Program-made: the position numbers and the translations under genes
Notes under the pieces: model-generated
What the model saw: the letters and a program-made list of their open reading frames with translations, nothing else
What the model was told of the DNA's origin: nothing
Databases searched by the model: none
DNA from: Hallerella succinigenes
Lineage (GTDB): Bacteria; Fibrobacterota; Fibrobacteria; Fibrobacterales; Fibrobacteraceae
Assembly: GCF_002797675.1 (NCBI RefSeq)
Contig: NZ_PGEX01000001.1
Location: forward strand, 868,001 to 932,000
DNA length: 64,000 bases
Direction: 5' to 3'
Part shown: one piece after another, positions 32,912-42,619 of the stretch
Layout of the letters: every line of letters begins with the position of its first letter
Numbering within the stretch: position 1 is the first letter of the stretch

Positions 32912-33841
32912 CTATTGCACATCCTGGACGCAACGGACGGAATAGCCCGCCGTCTTAAAGTTGTAATAGCGATAGCTTTCGGGAGAATCGTAGCTGATGC
33001 TGCGGTAGAAAGCCGTTGTTTCATCCCGTTCCGAAGCCGTCCAATAATAAGCGTGGAAACCGCGGTACATGTAAGAGCCTTCGTAAACGATGCCCGCTGG
33101 AATCGCGTGGAAGTTTTTTGCATCCGTTCCGTTGCCGGAAGTTTCTTCATCGTTTTCCCAGCCTTCACGGGACTTGAGCTGCGCACCGTCGTTTTCACCG
33201 AGAGCCGCCTTCATCGAATCCCAATCGGCATCGGTCGGGAGTCTCCAACCTTTGGGGCAAATCTTTTTCGCGGTTTCAAAGTCGTAAAGGCGACCATACT
33301 TGCGGCAGTTCGAGCTCTTCTTTTCGTAGCAAGAAGATCCCGTAAGAGTCCAGATGTTCAAATTCTGATTCGTCCAACGGAGCTTGCCGATAACGAGCGT
33401 TCCAATGCCGTCAAGGCAAGACTTAAAGTTTGCAGAAATAAAGACCGAGTCTGCGGGCATGGTAAAGCTTGCCGAATCCGCAGAAAGCATTTTCAAAGCC
33501 TTAGCGTATTTAGAAGGAGAAACGCTCATGCCGTTAAAGCAAAGGTTTTCATCAGCCGCTTTCCAGCCGAGCAAAACTTTTTGACCTGCCTTGTATTCCC
33601 CAGCGCCCGAAGCATCCTGAGTCTTCAACGGAAACACGGATCGTTTCGAAGAAGAACTTTCGAAAGAGGAACTGCTGGATTCCGGAAGGCTCAACCGCAA
33701 AGAAGAGCTGGACGCTTCCGAACTTGAACTTTCTACCGATGAACTCGACACGGGTATTTTCTTTGGAGAAATTTCCTTGGATTCCCGAGAAGAACAGGCG
33801 AATAAAAACAAAACAATCAAAATCAGCCATATATTTCGCAT
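32912..33841 (-). CDS. FISUMP-domain lipoprotein
   Basis: The protein has 309 residues. The lipobox is LFLFACSS (Cys16). A Ser-rich linker with several SSSS blocks extends to about residue 65, followed by a short beta-rich domain. From about 150 comes the FISUMP domain: IGKLRWTNQNLNI, YGRLYDFETAKKICPKGWRLPTD (shown partly as CPKGWRLPTD), YYWTASERD and the ending YSVRCVQD. This domain is abundant in Fibrobacter and its function is unknown. The last motif matches the remnant at 2.3 kb. Confidence 0.9.
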   Translation of the reverse strand: MRNIWLILIVLFLFACSSRESKEISPKKIPVSSSSVESSSSEASSSSLRLSLPESSSSSFESSSSKRSVFPLKTQDASGAGEYKAGQKVLLGWKAADENLCFNGMSVSPSKYAKALKMLSADSASFTMPADSVFISANFKSCLDGIGTLVIGKLRWTNQNLNIWTLTGSSCYEKKSSNCRKYGRLYDFETAKKICPKGWRLPTDADWDSMKAALGENDGAQLKSREGWENDEETSGNGTDAKNFHAIPAGIVYEGSYMYRGFHAYYWTASERDETTAFYRSISYDSPESYRYYNFKTAGYSVRCVQDVQ

Positions 33842-33883
33842 TCCTCTAACTCCTTTATATCAGAAAAATAATAATTTCAAACT

Positions 33884-34762
33884 ATGGCTACGCAGCGTGT
33901 CGGTTTCATCCTAGGTTCAGGTCGCATGGGACGGCTTCATCAGAAGCGGCTAGAAGCCTTCGGAGTCAAAACCAACATGTTTGACGGTGCTGAAGCCTGC
34001 CGCGCTTTTTTGCGAAATCATCAAAAATACACCACTGAACCGGATACTTCTTACTTTGTTGTGATTGCGACGCCTGCGTCTAGTCATTATGAATATGTGA
34101 AATCAGCGCTCCTGTTCGGATTTTCGGTTTTTGCGGAAAAGCCCCTGGCGACTTCCCTTGCCGATGCCGAAGAGCTCATTCAGCTCGCCAAAGAACAGCA
34201 AAAGCTTTTATTCGTCGGGCACAGCGAATGTTACAGCAACGCCTTTCAAAAGACATTGCCCTTCCTTGCCGATATGGCTAAGCACGACGAGCTCGAATCC
34301 TTAAGCTTTGTGCGGTACAATCTGACGTCGGATCGGGGACGTGACGTTTCCATGGTCTGGGATATAGGCATCCACGATTATGCGCTTTTTTACGAGTTAA
34401 AGAAGAGCATTCCGCAAACGAACTGGAGAAAGGTCCGCGTGACTTTTGACGAAAATCGCGATGCGGGATATTCCATGCGGATGATCTACGCGAACTTCCG
34501 CGGTCCAGAAGGCAAAAAGCCTTTTTGGCGCCTGGACTTGAATCCGACGCACTACGCGACGCTCAAAACGCACAAGAATTCCATTCATATTCCGACAGAC
34601 AAGTCTACCGATGCGATTTCAAACGAGCAGCGCGAATTTTTGCACCTGCTCAATCTGCCCTTAGCGGACCGCCAAAGGAAAATGTTGCAAAATTTGGAAA
34701 TGGCGAGATTCGCCGTCCAGACCGCCGAACTTTATTCGACAAGCCCGAACAGTCCAAAGTAA
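33884..34762 (+). CDS. Gfo/Idh/MocA-family oxidoreductase
   Basis: The protein has 292 residues, somewhat short for the family. The N-terminal Rossmann fold shows GFILGSGRMGRLHQKRL near residues 4-20, then VVIATPASSHYEYVKSAL and the family motif FAEKPLATS near 84-92. Asp/His of the catalytic area is suggested by DIGIHDYALF near 159-168. It should act on a sugar or sugar-like substrate with NAD(P). The gene is monocistronic, divergent from the FISUMP gene, and overlaps the converging peptidase gene by 31 bp. The substrate is unknown. Confidence 0.85.
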   Translation: MATQRVGFILGSGRMGRLHQKRLEAFGVKTNMFDGAEACRAFLRNHQKYTTEPDTSYFVVIATPASSHYEYVKSALLFGFSVFAEKPLATSLADAEELIQLAKEQQKLLFVGHSECYSNAFQKTLPFLADMAKHDELESLSFVRYNLTSDRGRDVSMVWDIGIHDYALFYELKKSIPQTNWRKVRVTFDENRDAGYSMRMIYANFRGPEGKKPFWRLDLNPTHYATLKTHKNSIHIPTDKSTDAISNEQREFLHLLNLPLADRQRKMLQNLEMARFAVQTAELYSTSPNSPK

Positions 34763-35550
34763 AACGACAAGAACTTGTCACCGAAACGGTAAACAATCGG
34801 GGCAGCCACGGCGAGGAACGGCCCAAATGGGATTTCCTTGCTCTCTTCCTTTTTAATCATGCGGTAAGGCACCATAATCAAAATGCCGAGGAAAGACGCA
34901 AGCACAAGGGAGGCAAACGCATGACCGACGCCCATTAAAGCGCCAAAGCCCGCGACAAGCTTGACATCGCCAAGGCCCATTGCGTCCCGTTTCAGGATCT
35001 TACTTGCCAAATAGCCAATCAAATAAAGTCCACCACCCGCAAAAAGAGCTCCGAGCAGACTTTCTAACGGCGTAATTCCTCCTGGGAAGAACGAAAGCGC
35101 AAGGCCTACCCCAATTCCGCCAATGCTGATTGAATCCGGGATCAGTTTGAATTCAAAATCAACCGCTGCAACCGGATAAATGCCGAGCAACAGCCAAAAA
35201 AGGGCAAAGGAATCCGCCCAATGCGTCACGGGTCCCGTCCAAGAGGACGGAAAGTTCGCCAAAAACAACGCAAACACGCCTAAAAGTCCGCAAAGCGCTT
35301 CGCCTATCGGGTAACGGATACTGATCGGTTTGTGGCAGCAAGCGCTCTTTCCGCGCAAAAGAAGCCAGCCGACGACCGGGAGGTTATACCAAATCGGAAT
35401 ACGCTTTTTGCAATGCGGGCAAAAAGACGGAGGATTCACGAGGGAAATCCCGCGAGGCATGCGGTAGACAATGACATTGTAGAAGCTTCCCACACATGCG
35501 CCGAGCATGGCGAAAAGAATAGCGACATACCAAAGAGGAATTTCTTGCAT
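34732..35550 (-). CDS. Prepilin peptidase (A24 family)
   Basis: The protein has 272 residues and seven or eight membrane helices. The N-terminal block PRGISLVNPPSFCPHCKKRI is followed by the WLLLRGKS region. The first Cys pair (CPHC) is intact; the second reads SACCHKPIS, so one Cys of the usual C-x-x-C is replaced by Ser with an extra adjacent Cys. Catalytic Asp residues are in AAVDFEFKLIPD and MGLGDVKL. It cleaves and methylates prepilin-like leader peptides. No pilin or secretion gene is near. The gene ends inside the 3' end of the converging oxidoreductase gene. Confidence 0.88.
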   Translation of the reverse strand: MQEIPLWYVAILFAMLGACVGSFYNVIVYRMPRGISLVNPPSFCPHCKKRIPIWYNLPVVGWLLLRGKSACCHKPISIRYPIGEALCGLLGVFALFLANFPSSWTGPVTHWADSFALFWLLLGIYPVAAVDFEFKLIPDSISIGGIGVGLALSFFPGGITPLESLLGALFAGGGLYLIGYLASKILKRDAMGLGDVKLVAGFGALMGVGHAFASLVLASFLGILIMVPYRMIKKEESKEIPFGPFLAVAAPIVYRFGDKFLSFYFGLFGLVE

Positions 35551-35622
35551 ACATTAAAGATAGTTTTGAAATTATAGATTTTGAATCTACTTTTAGAATA
35601 TAAATAGACCCTACGGTATTGT

Positions 35623-38600
35623 ATGAAAAAATATTTCTTATGCGTCGCCCTATTGTTTATGCTTTTGGCAAACTGTTCCCGCGAAGACGACATTCGAGTC
35701 AACGGGACTTTGCGCAACAACCATTCGGTGCTTTTCGCATTCACCGAGCGTCCTGATAGCTTGGACGCCTTTGTGGATTCCATTGCGGCTCTGGATTCCG
35801 TGCTCACCTATGACACCTTGACGGTTACCGTACACGATTCGATCTACTTGGTGGGATTCCTCAAGTACAATGCGAAGAAGGTCGTTCGCTACGCTTGGAA
35901 GATGGGCGATGTAGATTCCCTGTTTAACGGAAAGAACGAAGAGCTTTTCGTTTACAGCTACGATTCCGCTGCGGTCTATTCGCCACTCTTTATTGCAGTG
36001 GACGGTGCAAACGCACGCGATACGGCGGGGCGCGGTCAGTACATTCGCGTGATCGATACGCCACCGAAAATTTCTGTGGAAGCGGATACGCTTTGGACCC
36101 GTGGAGAACAAGATGCCCAGGTTTCGTTCTTCGCTTCGGATTCCTTTGGAAGAATCGACAGCGCCTTCATGATTTCGCTTTCCTCCAAGAAAAAGCCTAT
36201 CGACACTCTCACGGCAAAATCCGGTGAAATCGATAGCCTTTACACCGCTACCGTCAAATACAAAGCGGTCAAGGAACATTTGAATTCCAACAATGAAATC
36301 CTTTATGTTTACGGGGCAGTCGATGAAGACGGCAACGTTTCGAAAGATACAGCGGTCTTGCACTTTAACAAGATTCCGACGATCGCCCTTTTGCAGCCGG
36401 ATTCCGCCAGCCGTCAGAACATTTACGTTTCCCGTTTTGCCTTCTACTATTCCGGAACCGACGAAGATAACCCGGTGGATTTGCGTTACATGATCCGCGT
36501 CGGCAAAAGCCCGGACAATGCAGGAACCGCTCCGGTTCTCACCGATGCAAACCTCGTGGCGACGAACATCCTTGAAAAGAGCTGGGAAGCAATTACCGAT
36601 TCCGTTTGGAACATGGACGAATCCCTGCGCGGTCGTCTTTACTGGCAGGTTTCTGTTACCGATGGATACGATACGGTTACTTCCCCGACGTGGAACTTCT
36701 TCTTTGGCGACTTGAGCGCCACCACGGGAACGATTCACGGCTATGCCAAGTTTGAAGGTCGCAAGGCGCACAACGGCATTCAGGTCGTGATGGAAAACAT
36801 GGAGAACAAGAACTACACCTTTACCCATACAAGTGAAAAGGGTTACTTCAGCGCTGCCGTCAATCCGGGCATATACCGAGTTTACGCACGTGATACGACG
36901 GGCTTTGGATACAAGTACATGATTCTCGACAGCCAGTATGTGGAAATGGGAGACGAAAGACTGGTAGCCACGATGCTTCTCGAAGACTCGATTGCTCCAA
37001 AGATCCGCATCGACAAATACGATTCGGTTGTGACGAGCCGCAGCGTGACCTTTGCCGGTTCGCTTTCGGATTCCGGCTCGCAGATCGCAAGCGCAAAGGC
37101 TTGGCTCGACGGTTCTGAAATCAGCCTTTCCGTTCTCAAAGTCAACGAATGGGATATGGTCTTTAAGGACTTGACCGATGGCCGTCACCAGTTCAAGTTT
37201 GTCATCCTCGATAGTGCAAAGAACGTTTCCGATACAGCCAAGTTCGACTTCCGCGTCAAAGCGTCTTCGCTGAACCTGACCGTCAACGGCAAGGCTACTT
37301 CGATGGTCGCGACAGACGGTTCTTTGGAATTCATTGCAAAAGCAGGCAATGTTCGCCCGATTCCGGATTCCATCCATTGGAGTACCTCTATCGGCGACAA
37401 GAGCTTCTCGATCAAGCCTTCGAAAGTGGGCAGCGATAGCTCCGCAAAAATGACTCTGACCGCAAGCGAACTCTCCGCAAACGGTGCCGAACCAGGTGTT
37501 CTTTACACGATGACCGCCTCTGCCGCAGACGGAGCCGTTACCGACAAAGTCCGTTTTGGCATTCTGAGCGATGATGCGGTCATTTACTTCTTGACTCCAG
37601 GCGCCGATACATCGGTTACGATGAACGATCCGCTAAGCTTTAGCGTGGAACACTTCCTCAGCGCTACGGCTACATCGGAAACCATTACCTGGACCTGTCC
37701 AACGACTCTCTCCGACAGTTACGAATGCCCAGCCACCAATGCGGAAACCGGCACCCTCGCTTGGAAAACGACCGGAACCAAGACGATTTACGTTACCTTG
37801 GAAGATTCCGACGGCAAGATCGCCAAGGACTCCATTTCGATTAACATCATTTCCGACGCTCCGACTGTATCGATTAAAACAATCGTCGACACGGTCCGTC
37901 AAAAGATCAACGCGTCGCTTTCTTACAACGTAACTGCTTCCGATAAATATGGAACCGTGAACGCTGTGGAATGGGGATGCGGTACAGACGCTTCAAAGAT
38001 TACCTTCGATTCTGCGGCAAGTATTTCCGCCGCCAAGAGCGTCCATACAAGCTTTGACGTGACGCTTCCGAGTTCGGAGACAAACGCTTACAAATGCATC
38101 GTCCGTGCTACGGATGACGACGGCGAATACGGCTACGATACGCTGTACTTTAGAGCGGTCAAGGATGCGCCTGCCATTACGCTGTTCACGACTTCGGCAG
38201 AAGTGAAGATCAACGCAAAGGTACGTTTGGCAGGTTCTGCAGTCGATACCCTCGGTACGATCCAAGCTTACGACATGTACTGCGGTCAGAGCCTAAAGAG
38301 CCCGAATTGGACATCCATTTCGAAGGCGGACACGACGATTACCATGCCGAGTAGTGCATGCACGTGGTACTGTATGATGCGCGTGACCGACGATGACAAC
38401 TTGACTGCAACGGATACTGCGGTTTATACAGTTCTTCTTGACCTTCCGACAGTTACCGCGAGTGAAGACACAATGACGGTCAGCATCAAGGATACTCTCG
38501 GTCTTGACGCGATTGCAAACGACAAGCTCGGTCAAATTGTACTGTACCAGTGGAGCTGCGGCAACAAGGGCGTGGCAGGCAACAGCTGGGTCACTTCGAC

Positions 38601-40899
38601 TTCGACACCGCGTTACTCCGCTATTATGCCGACAGTCGCGACGAACGATTACCTCTGCATCATCCGCGTGACCGATGACGACGGCAATACAGTCCAAGAC
38701 ACGACGAAGATTACAGTTCTTTTGGACGCCCCAACAATTAAAGTTGCCACCGAATCGATTACGACCCGTGTCAGTTACCCGATCGAAATCAACGCAACCG
38801 CAATCGACAAAATGGGCTACATCGCAAAGCGCGAATGGAGCTGCGGCGGGCCTTCGGAAATCAGCAGCAATTGGAAAACCGTTTCCTCTTACGACACCAC
38901 ATGGACAGGACCTTCGACTCCTTATGCAACCTATTACTGCGTCGCCCGCGCCACAGACGATGACGGCAATCAGGTTCAGGATACAACAACAATTACCTTC
39001 ACCACGGATATCCCGGTGATCACCGTGGATCAGGACCTCGTTTATATTCTCGCCGGAACAAATACCGATTTGACCGCCCGCGTGAACAGTGCATGGCAAG
39101 GCATCAAACGTTACACCTGGACCTGCGGCACCAAGGGTTCTTCTGCCCTTTCCGACACGGTTTCCAAGAATCACGTTTGGTGGGGCAAATCGGATGACTT
39201 CTACTTCTGGGACGACAACGATGACAACGGGGTCAAGGACAGCGTCATCGCCAAGCTTTCCAAGGCAAACACCGAATTCCTCTGCATCGTCTGGGCGCAG
39301 GAATCCGGTTCGAACTTTGTCGCGACCGACACGACGACCATCCGCACCATGACAACCCTCCCTAAGGGCGTCATCAGCATGCCGGATACGGTTTACCTCT
39401 GGAGCACCGATTCTTCCGTTCTTTCGAACAAATCCATTTACTGGTACACGCCAGAAGCTAACGGCAGCTCTTCAACGCTCGGCACCTTGGGCGATGAAGA
39501 CGCACAGCAATTCTGGTGGAACTTCTCGAACGTGAGCGATAAATACTGGTACCAGGGAAATCAGGACGGAACCTTGGATACGAACATCGCCGAATTCAAC
39601 GCGGCGTTCATCCGCCAGTCCGCTGAAGGCTCCCTCACCGTCAAGCTGAGCTACTTCGATTCTTCCAAGACGGACATGGACCAGAACTTTGTCGACCGCC
39701 ATGAAGCGGAAATCGTTTCCAAGAACGTGTACTTTAAAAAGGCCTGGCACAATATTTCTGGCGGTACAAGCGATACGATCCTTGAAACCTCGACGGACGC
39801 AAACGGTCCTGCAATCGCTTACTGCAACGACCGTCTGAACATCGCCTATGTACAGCAAAACGGTAAACTCGCCACCAAGTACCGCAACGGTTCCAAGTGG
39901 ACGTCTTTCGGAAGTCCGAGCATTTCCGGCATTTCGAACCAGACGCTTTACATGGAATGCGACGGCAACGATAACCTGTACCTCTCTTACATCAGCACAA
40001 CAGATGGCAAAGGCCATGTTTACAAATCGACCGGTTCTTCGGGCACTTGGACAGAACTCGGCAGCGGACTCGGTACCGATTTGACAGTCCTGAAGCTCAA
40101 AATCAATCCGAAGACGAACAATCCTTCCGTTGTCTGGATTGGAACGGTTAACTCTACAACACAACTCGCCCGCGTGCAGGATTACTCCGGTTCCGCTTGG
40201 GGCAATGCCTTTAGCCCAATTTACAACACCTACCAGCAGAACCGCGAAATCGATATGGCGTTCGACAACAGCGGAAACCGCCTCGTGATTGCAAGTGAAT
40301 ACAGTTCCTCGAACTACAAGATCCATTACTACTACATCCCGAGCGGCGCTACAGCGACGACGAACAATAACAACAACCTCATCAACATCAATGGCGAATC
40401 CATCCAGGTGTTCTATGCGAACGGTTACTTCTACGTCGGATTCCGGAGCCGCGACGACGACGGCCTGCCTCGCCTCGCCCGCGCCAAGGCAAGCAGTTCC
40501 CTCGCCACGACCTACGAAGGATTCACCACGACCGGTGCGGAATTCGAAGCGTTCGGTCACCGCAGCTACAACGTATTCTTTACCGTTGACGGCAACAACA
40601 ATCCAATTCTCGCAATCGACGACGCCTACTACGCCAGGAACTCTCATGTACACGTGTACCGTTTCGCAGACGGAGCCTGGAGCGAACTCGGCGAAAACGA
40701 ATTGCCGTACTTCAAGAACGTTTACGCAGCACAGCATGGTTACTATGTCCGCGGATTCCGTCCGCAGCTCGCCGTATCGCCAAGCGGTCAAATCTATATT
40801 TCAATGCGTTCGCAGGAAGCCGCTTCGAGCGCAGGTTCGACTCTTCCGGCAACAAAGAACGGTCCGATCGTGATGGAATACCTGGGAGACAACTGGTAA
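35623..40899 (+). CDS. Giant lipoprotein with PKD-like repeats and a propeller-like C-terminus
   Basis: The protein has 1758 residues; the lipobox LLANCS places Cys18 at the mature end. A carboxypeptidase-regulatory-like region near 370-430 (TIHGYAKFEGRKAHNGIQVV) is followed by an Ig-like domain. From about 660 to 1250 there are roughly six PKD-like repeats of 90-100 residues, most with a W-x-C-G pair partner and a C-x-x-R-x-T-D-D-D-G end. The last 400 residues have repeated aromatic/Gly strands, e.g. LNIAYVQQNGKLATKYRNGS, suggesting a beta-propeller. It is probably a surface adhesin or scaffold. It overlaps the next gene by one base. Confidence 0.85.
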   Translation: MKKYFLCVALLFMLLANCSREDDIRVNGTLRNNHSVLFAFTERPDSLDAFVDSIAALDSVLTYDTLTVTVHDSIYLVGFLKYNAKKVVRYAWKMGDVDSLFNGKNEELFVYSYDSAAVYSPLFIAVDGANARDTAGRGQYIRVIDTPPKISVEADTLWTRGEQDAQVSFFASDSFGRIDSAFMISLSSKKKPIDTLTAKSGEIDSLYTATVKYKAVKEHLNSNNEILYVYGAVDEDGNVSKDTAVLHFNKIPTIALLQPDSASRQNIYVSRFAFYYSGTDEDNPVDLRYMIRVGKSPDNAGTAPVLTDANLVATNILEKSWEAITDSVWNMDESLRGRLYWQVSVTDGYDTVTSPTWNFFFGDLSATTGTIHGYAKFEGRKAHNGIQVVMENMENKNYTFTHTSEKGYFSAAVNPGIYRVYARDTTGFGYKYMILDSQYVEMGDERLVATMLLEDSIAPKIRIDKYDSVVTSRSVTFAGSLSDSGSQIASAKAWLDGSEISLSVLKVNEWDMVFKDLTDGRHQFKFVILDSAKNVSDTAKFDFRVKASSLNLTVNGKATSMVATDGSLEFIAKAGNVRPIPDSIHWSTSIGDKSFSIKPSKVGSDSSAKMTLTASELSANGAEPGVLYTMTASAADGAVTDKVRFGILSDDAVIYFLTPGADTSVTMNDPLSFSVEHFLSATATSETITWTCPTTLSDSYECPATNAETGTLAWKTTGTKTIYVTLEDSDGKIAKDSISINIISDAPTVSIKTIVDTVRQKINASLSYNVTASDKYGTVNAVEWGCGTDASKITFDSAASISAAKSVHTSFDVTLPSSETNAYKCIVRATDDDGEYGYDTLYFRAVKDAPAITLFTTSAEVKINAKVRLAGSAVDTLGTIQAYDMYCGQSLKSPNWTSISKADTTITMPSSACTWYCMMRVTDDDNLTATDTAVYTVLLDLPTVTASEDTMTVSIKDTLGLDAIANDKLGQIVLYQWSCGNKGVAGNSWVTSTSTPRYSAIMPTVATNDYLCIIRVTDDDGNTVQDTTKITVLLDAPTIKVATESITTRVSYPIEINATAIDKMGYIAKREWSCGGPSEISSNWKTVSSYDTTWTGPSTPYATYYCVARATDDDGNQVQDTTTITFTTDIPVITVDQDLVYILAGTNTDLTARVNSAWQGIKRYTWTCGTKGSSALSDTVSKNHVWWGKSDDFYFWDDNDDNGVKDSVIAKLSKANTEFLCIVWAQESGSNFVATDTTTIRTMTTLPKGVISMPDTVYLWSTDSSVLSNKSIYWYTPEANGSSSTLGTLGDEDAQQFWWNFSNVSDKYWYQGNQDGTLDTNIAEFNAAFIRQSAEGSLTVKLSYFDSSKTDMDQNFVDRHEAEIVSKNVYFKKAWHNISGGTSDTILETSTDANGPAIAYCNDRLNIAYVQQNGKLATKYRNGSKWTSFGSPSISGISNQTLYMECDGNDNLYLSYISTTDGKGHVYKSTGSSGTWTELGSGLGTDLTVLKLKINPKTNNPSVVWIGTVNSTTQLARVQDYSGSAWGNAFSPIYNTYQQNREIDMAFDNSGNRLVIASEYSSSNYKIHYYYIPSGATATTNNNNNLININGESIQVFYANGYFYVGFRSRDDDGLPRLARAKASSSLATTYEGFTTTGAEFEAFGHRSYNVFFTVDGNNNPILAIDDAYYARNSHVHVYRFADGAWSELGENELPYFKNVYAAQHGYYVRGFRPQLAVSPSGQIYISMRSQEAASSAGSTLPATKNGPIVMEYLGDNW

Positions 40900-41324
40900 T
40901 GAAAATCGAGATTGCAGCTATCTGTGATGCGGCCACCGACCAAAGCGGAAAGCTCAACATGCTCGGCGTGTTTGACTATATCGAAGCGGAACTTCCGATT
41001 GTGATTCCGCACTGCTCCATCGTTTTCCGCATCCGCTACACGCGTTCCGAAGCGACTTCGCACGATTTGAAAGTAACGATTCAAAACCAGTTCGATGATT
41101 CGAAACTCATTCCGCCGATCCTCACCTCGGTGAACTTTTTACCCGTTCCCAAAAACATGGATTCTTCGGCAGTCAACTTGATTTTGAACATCAACCGAAT
41201 GCATGTGACGAAAGACGGAAAGTACCTGATGCGCCTTCGCATTGACGAGGTACTGCTCGAAACGGCCCTTCCGATTTACATCACCGATTTGACGCCCAAA
41301 GAACCGAACCCTCTCGCGAGCTAA
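40899..41324 (+). CDS. Small conserved protein, DUF6941-like
   Basis: The protein has 141 residues and no signal peptide. It starts MKIEIAAICDAATDQSGKLN and has the strand block NMLGVFDYIEAELPI, both characteristic of a family of small beta-sandwich proteins known as DUF6941. The ATG overlaps the TAA of the giant lipoprotein gene, so translation is coupled. A terminator follows. The role is unknown; a cytoplasmic partner of the surface protein is one possibility. Confidence 0.75.
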   Translation: MKIEIAAICDAATDQSGKLNMLGVFDYIEAELPIVIPHCSIVFRIRYTRSEATSHDLKVTIQNQFDDSKLIPPILTSVNFLPVPKNMDSSAVNLILNINRMHVTKDGKYLMRLRIDEVLLETALPIYITDLTPKEPNPLAS

Positions 41325-41348
41325 ATCTTTTCAAATTTCGATTTCAAC

Positions 41349-41382
41349 AAAAAAGACCTGCTGAAAACAGCAGGTCTTTTTT
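41349..41382. terminator. Bidirectional intrinsic terminator
   Basis: The stem AAAAAAGACCTGCTG with its complement and an AAAA loop is perfect over 15 bp. It lies between the converging DUF6941-like and phosphopantetheinyl transferase genes. Confidence 0.9.
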
Positions 41383-41394
41383 GAACCTTTTGAG

Positions 41395-41940
41395 TTAAAC
41401 GAGCGGCGCCACGGCGATCGTCGCAGCAAACGGATTCTCAAGCGGCAGCTGGATATCCGCCAGAATCGCCCCATTGACCTCATCGGTCAAAACGTTCGTC
41501 GAAAGAACGCCTCCCAGGAACGATCCGCCAACACATTTGAACACAGCTTCCTTACGACACCAGATGCGGTAAAACTGTCTTAAAGACTCATCCGGAGCAA
41601 GGTTACTGCGAAACAAAAGGTCCGTTTCCTCCTTGGCAAAGAACCGCTCTGCAATCCGCAGGGCACGCGGGCGAAGCTTTTCGATATCTACGCCCACCTT
41701 TGCCGTGAATGAATACGCCAAGACGCAGATATCCTTACTGTGCGTCCAGTTTGCATCGAAACCGCAAGCCGGGAATTCAGGGCGACCATCCGGAGTACGT
41801 CTCATATCGACTCGCGAAAGTTCCATCCCGGAAGCTGTCGATAGAATGGAGAGAATCGTATCTAAATGGTTCTTTACCGGTAACACACACCAATGTACCG
41901 TTCCGTATGCGGTATTCAATTCATATTGCGTAATCATCAC
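41395..41940 (-). CDS. 4'-phosphopantetheinyl transferase (Sfp-like)
   Basis: The protein has 181 residues. Mg2+- and CoA-binding motifs are VGVDIEKLRP near residue 78 and FYRIWCRKEAVFKCVGG near 125-141. It moves the phosphopantetheine arm from CoA onto a carrier protein, activating fatty acid, polyketide or peptide synthases. The protein is shorter than Sfp (about 224) but has all core motifs. No carrier protein or synthase gene lies in the window, so the target is unknown. Confidence 0.85.
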   Translation of the reverse strand: MMITQYELNTAYGTVHWCVLPVKNHLDTILSILSTASGMELSRVDMRRTPDGRPEFPACGFDANWTHSKDICVLAYSFTAKVGVDIEKLRPRALRIAERFFAKEETDLLFRSNLAPDESLRQFYRIWCRKEAVFKCVGGSFLGGVLSTNVLTDEVNGAILADIQLPLENPFAATIAVAPLV

Positions 41941-41989
41941 TTTCTAATATAATTTCACCTTTCAAAAATGGATTTGCTATTTTGGAAAT

Positions 41990-42481
41990 ATGCAGTTCCG
42001 CTTCCCTACATTATTTTTTGGAATATTCCTACTTGTCACAGCCTGTAGCGACATCAACAGCGGCTGGACAGTCGATGGCGGCGGCTACATGAAGCTAACG
42101 ATCAACGGCGACGAAGATCTTGACCTAGCAATTGACCCGGACGATGGCGATGTCATACTGCGTTCGAACAAGCACTACGTCACCTTCCTTGGCAAGAACC
42201 GCGCCGGAGATGCCCTGCAAATCATGGTCAATAAGCCCGAACTCGGAGATAACGCTCCTGTTACGTCATCCGGGTACACATATCTTGTCCTCGGCAACAG
42301 TTACCCCGCCCACATCATCGACATCGATTCTAGCTACATCAAATTCGACCAGAAGGATTCCATCCTTTGGAGTGCCGATGTGCACCTGATCTTTAACCAC
42401 TGCTACGGCGACGAATGCGACAACGACCGCGTCATCATCACCGGCAGAATGCGCTACTGGGTCGATCCCGACGACCGCTAA
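41990..42481 (+). CDS. Small lipoprotein of unknown function
   Basis: The protein has 163 residues. The lipobox is LLVTACSD (Cys19). The mature part is acidic and beta-rich (DLDLAIDPDDGDVIL, then IDIDSSYIKFDQKDSILW), with two Cys near the end in NHCYGDECDNDR that may form a disulfide. I do not recognise a family. It is divergent from the phosphopantetheinyl transferase gene. Confidence 0.7.
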   Translation: MQFRFPTLFFGIFLLVTACSDINSGWTVDGGGYMKLTINGDEDLDLAIDPDDGDVILRSNKHYVTFLGKNRAGDALQIMVNKPELGDNAPVTSSGYTYLVLGNSYPAHIIDIDSSYIKFDQKDSILWSADVHLIFNHCYGDECDNDRVIITGRMRYWVDPDDR

Positions 42482-42499
42482 ACCAGCGTTTTTCTAATT

Positions 42500-42557
42500 C
42501 CTTGCATTACTGGCTTGGAATGCAGAGCCTAGCGTGGCCACGGGAGTGGATGCAAGG
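42500..42557. ncRNA. Possible structured RNA upstream of tRNA-Val
   Basis: A closing stem CCTTGCAT (42500-42507) / ATGCAAGG (42550-42557) encloses a GGCT/AGCC hairpin and a CCAC-GGGA-GTGG hairpin with a GNRA-type tetraloop. This could be a three-way junction. The segment is more GC-rich than the flanks. No known RNA family was matched. It could also be part of the lipoprotein mRNA 3' end. Confidence 0.25.
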
Positions 42558-42619
42558 TAGGCGAACCGTCCGTGCCACGGAAAAACCTCCACTTCAATGG
42601 AAAAAACACTCATTACCCC

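Noticed and set aside
39472-40791. A 439-codon minus-strand reading frame
   Set aside because: Antisense to the C-terminal part of the giant lipoprotein; it is Val/Arg-rich without recognisable domains.
35623-40899. CRISPR-like or tandem DNA repeat inside the giant lipoprotein gene
   Set aside because: The repeats are at the protein level only, about 90-100 residues each and divergent in DNA; there are no short identical repeats with spacers.
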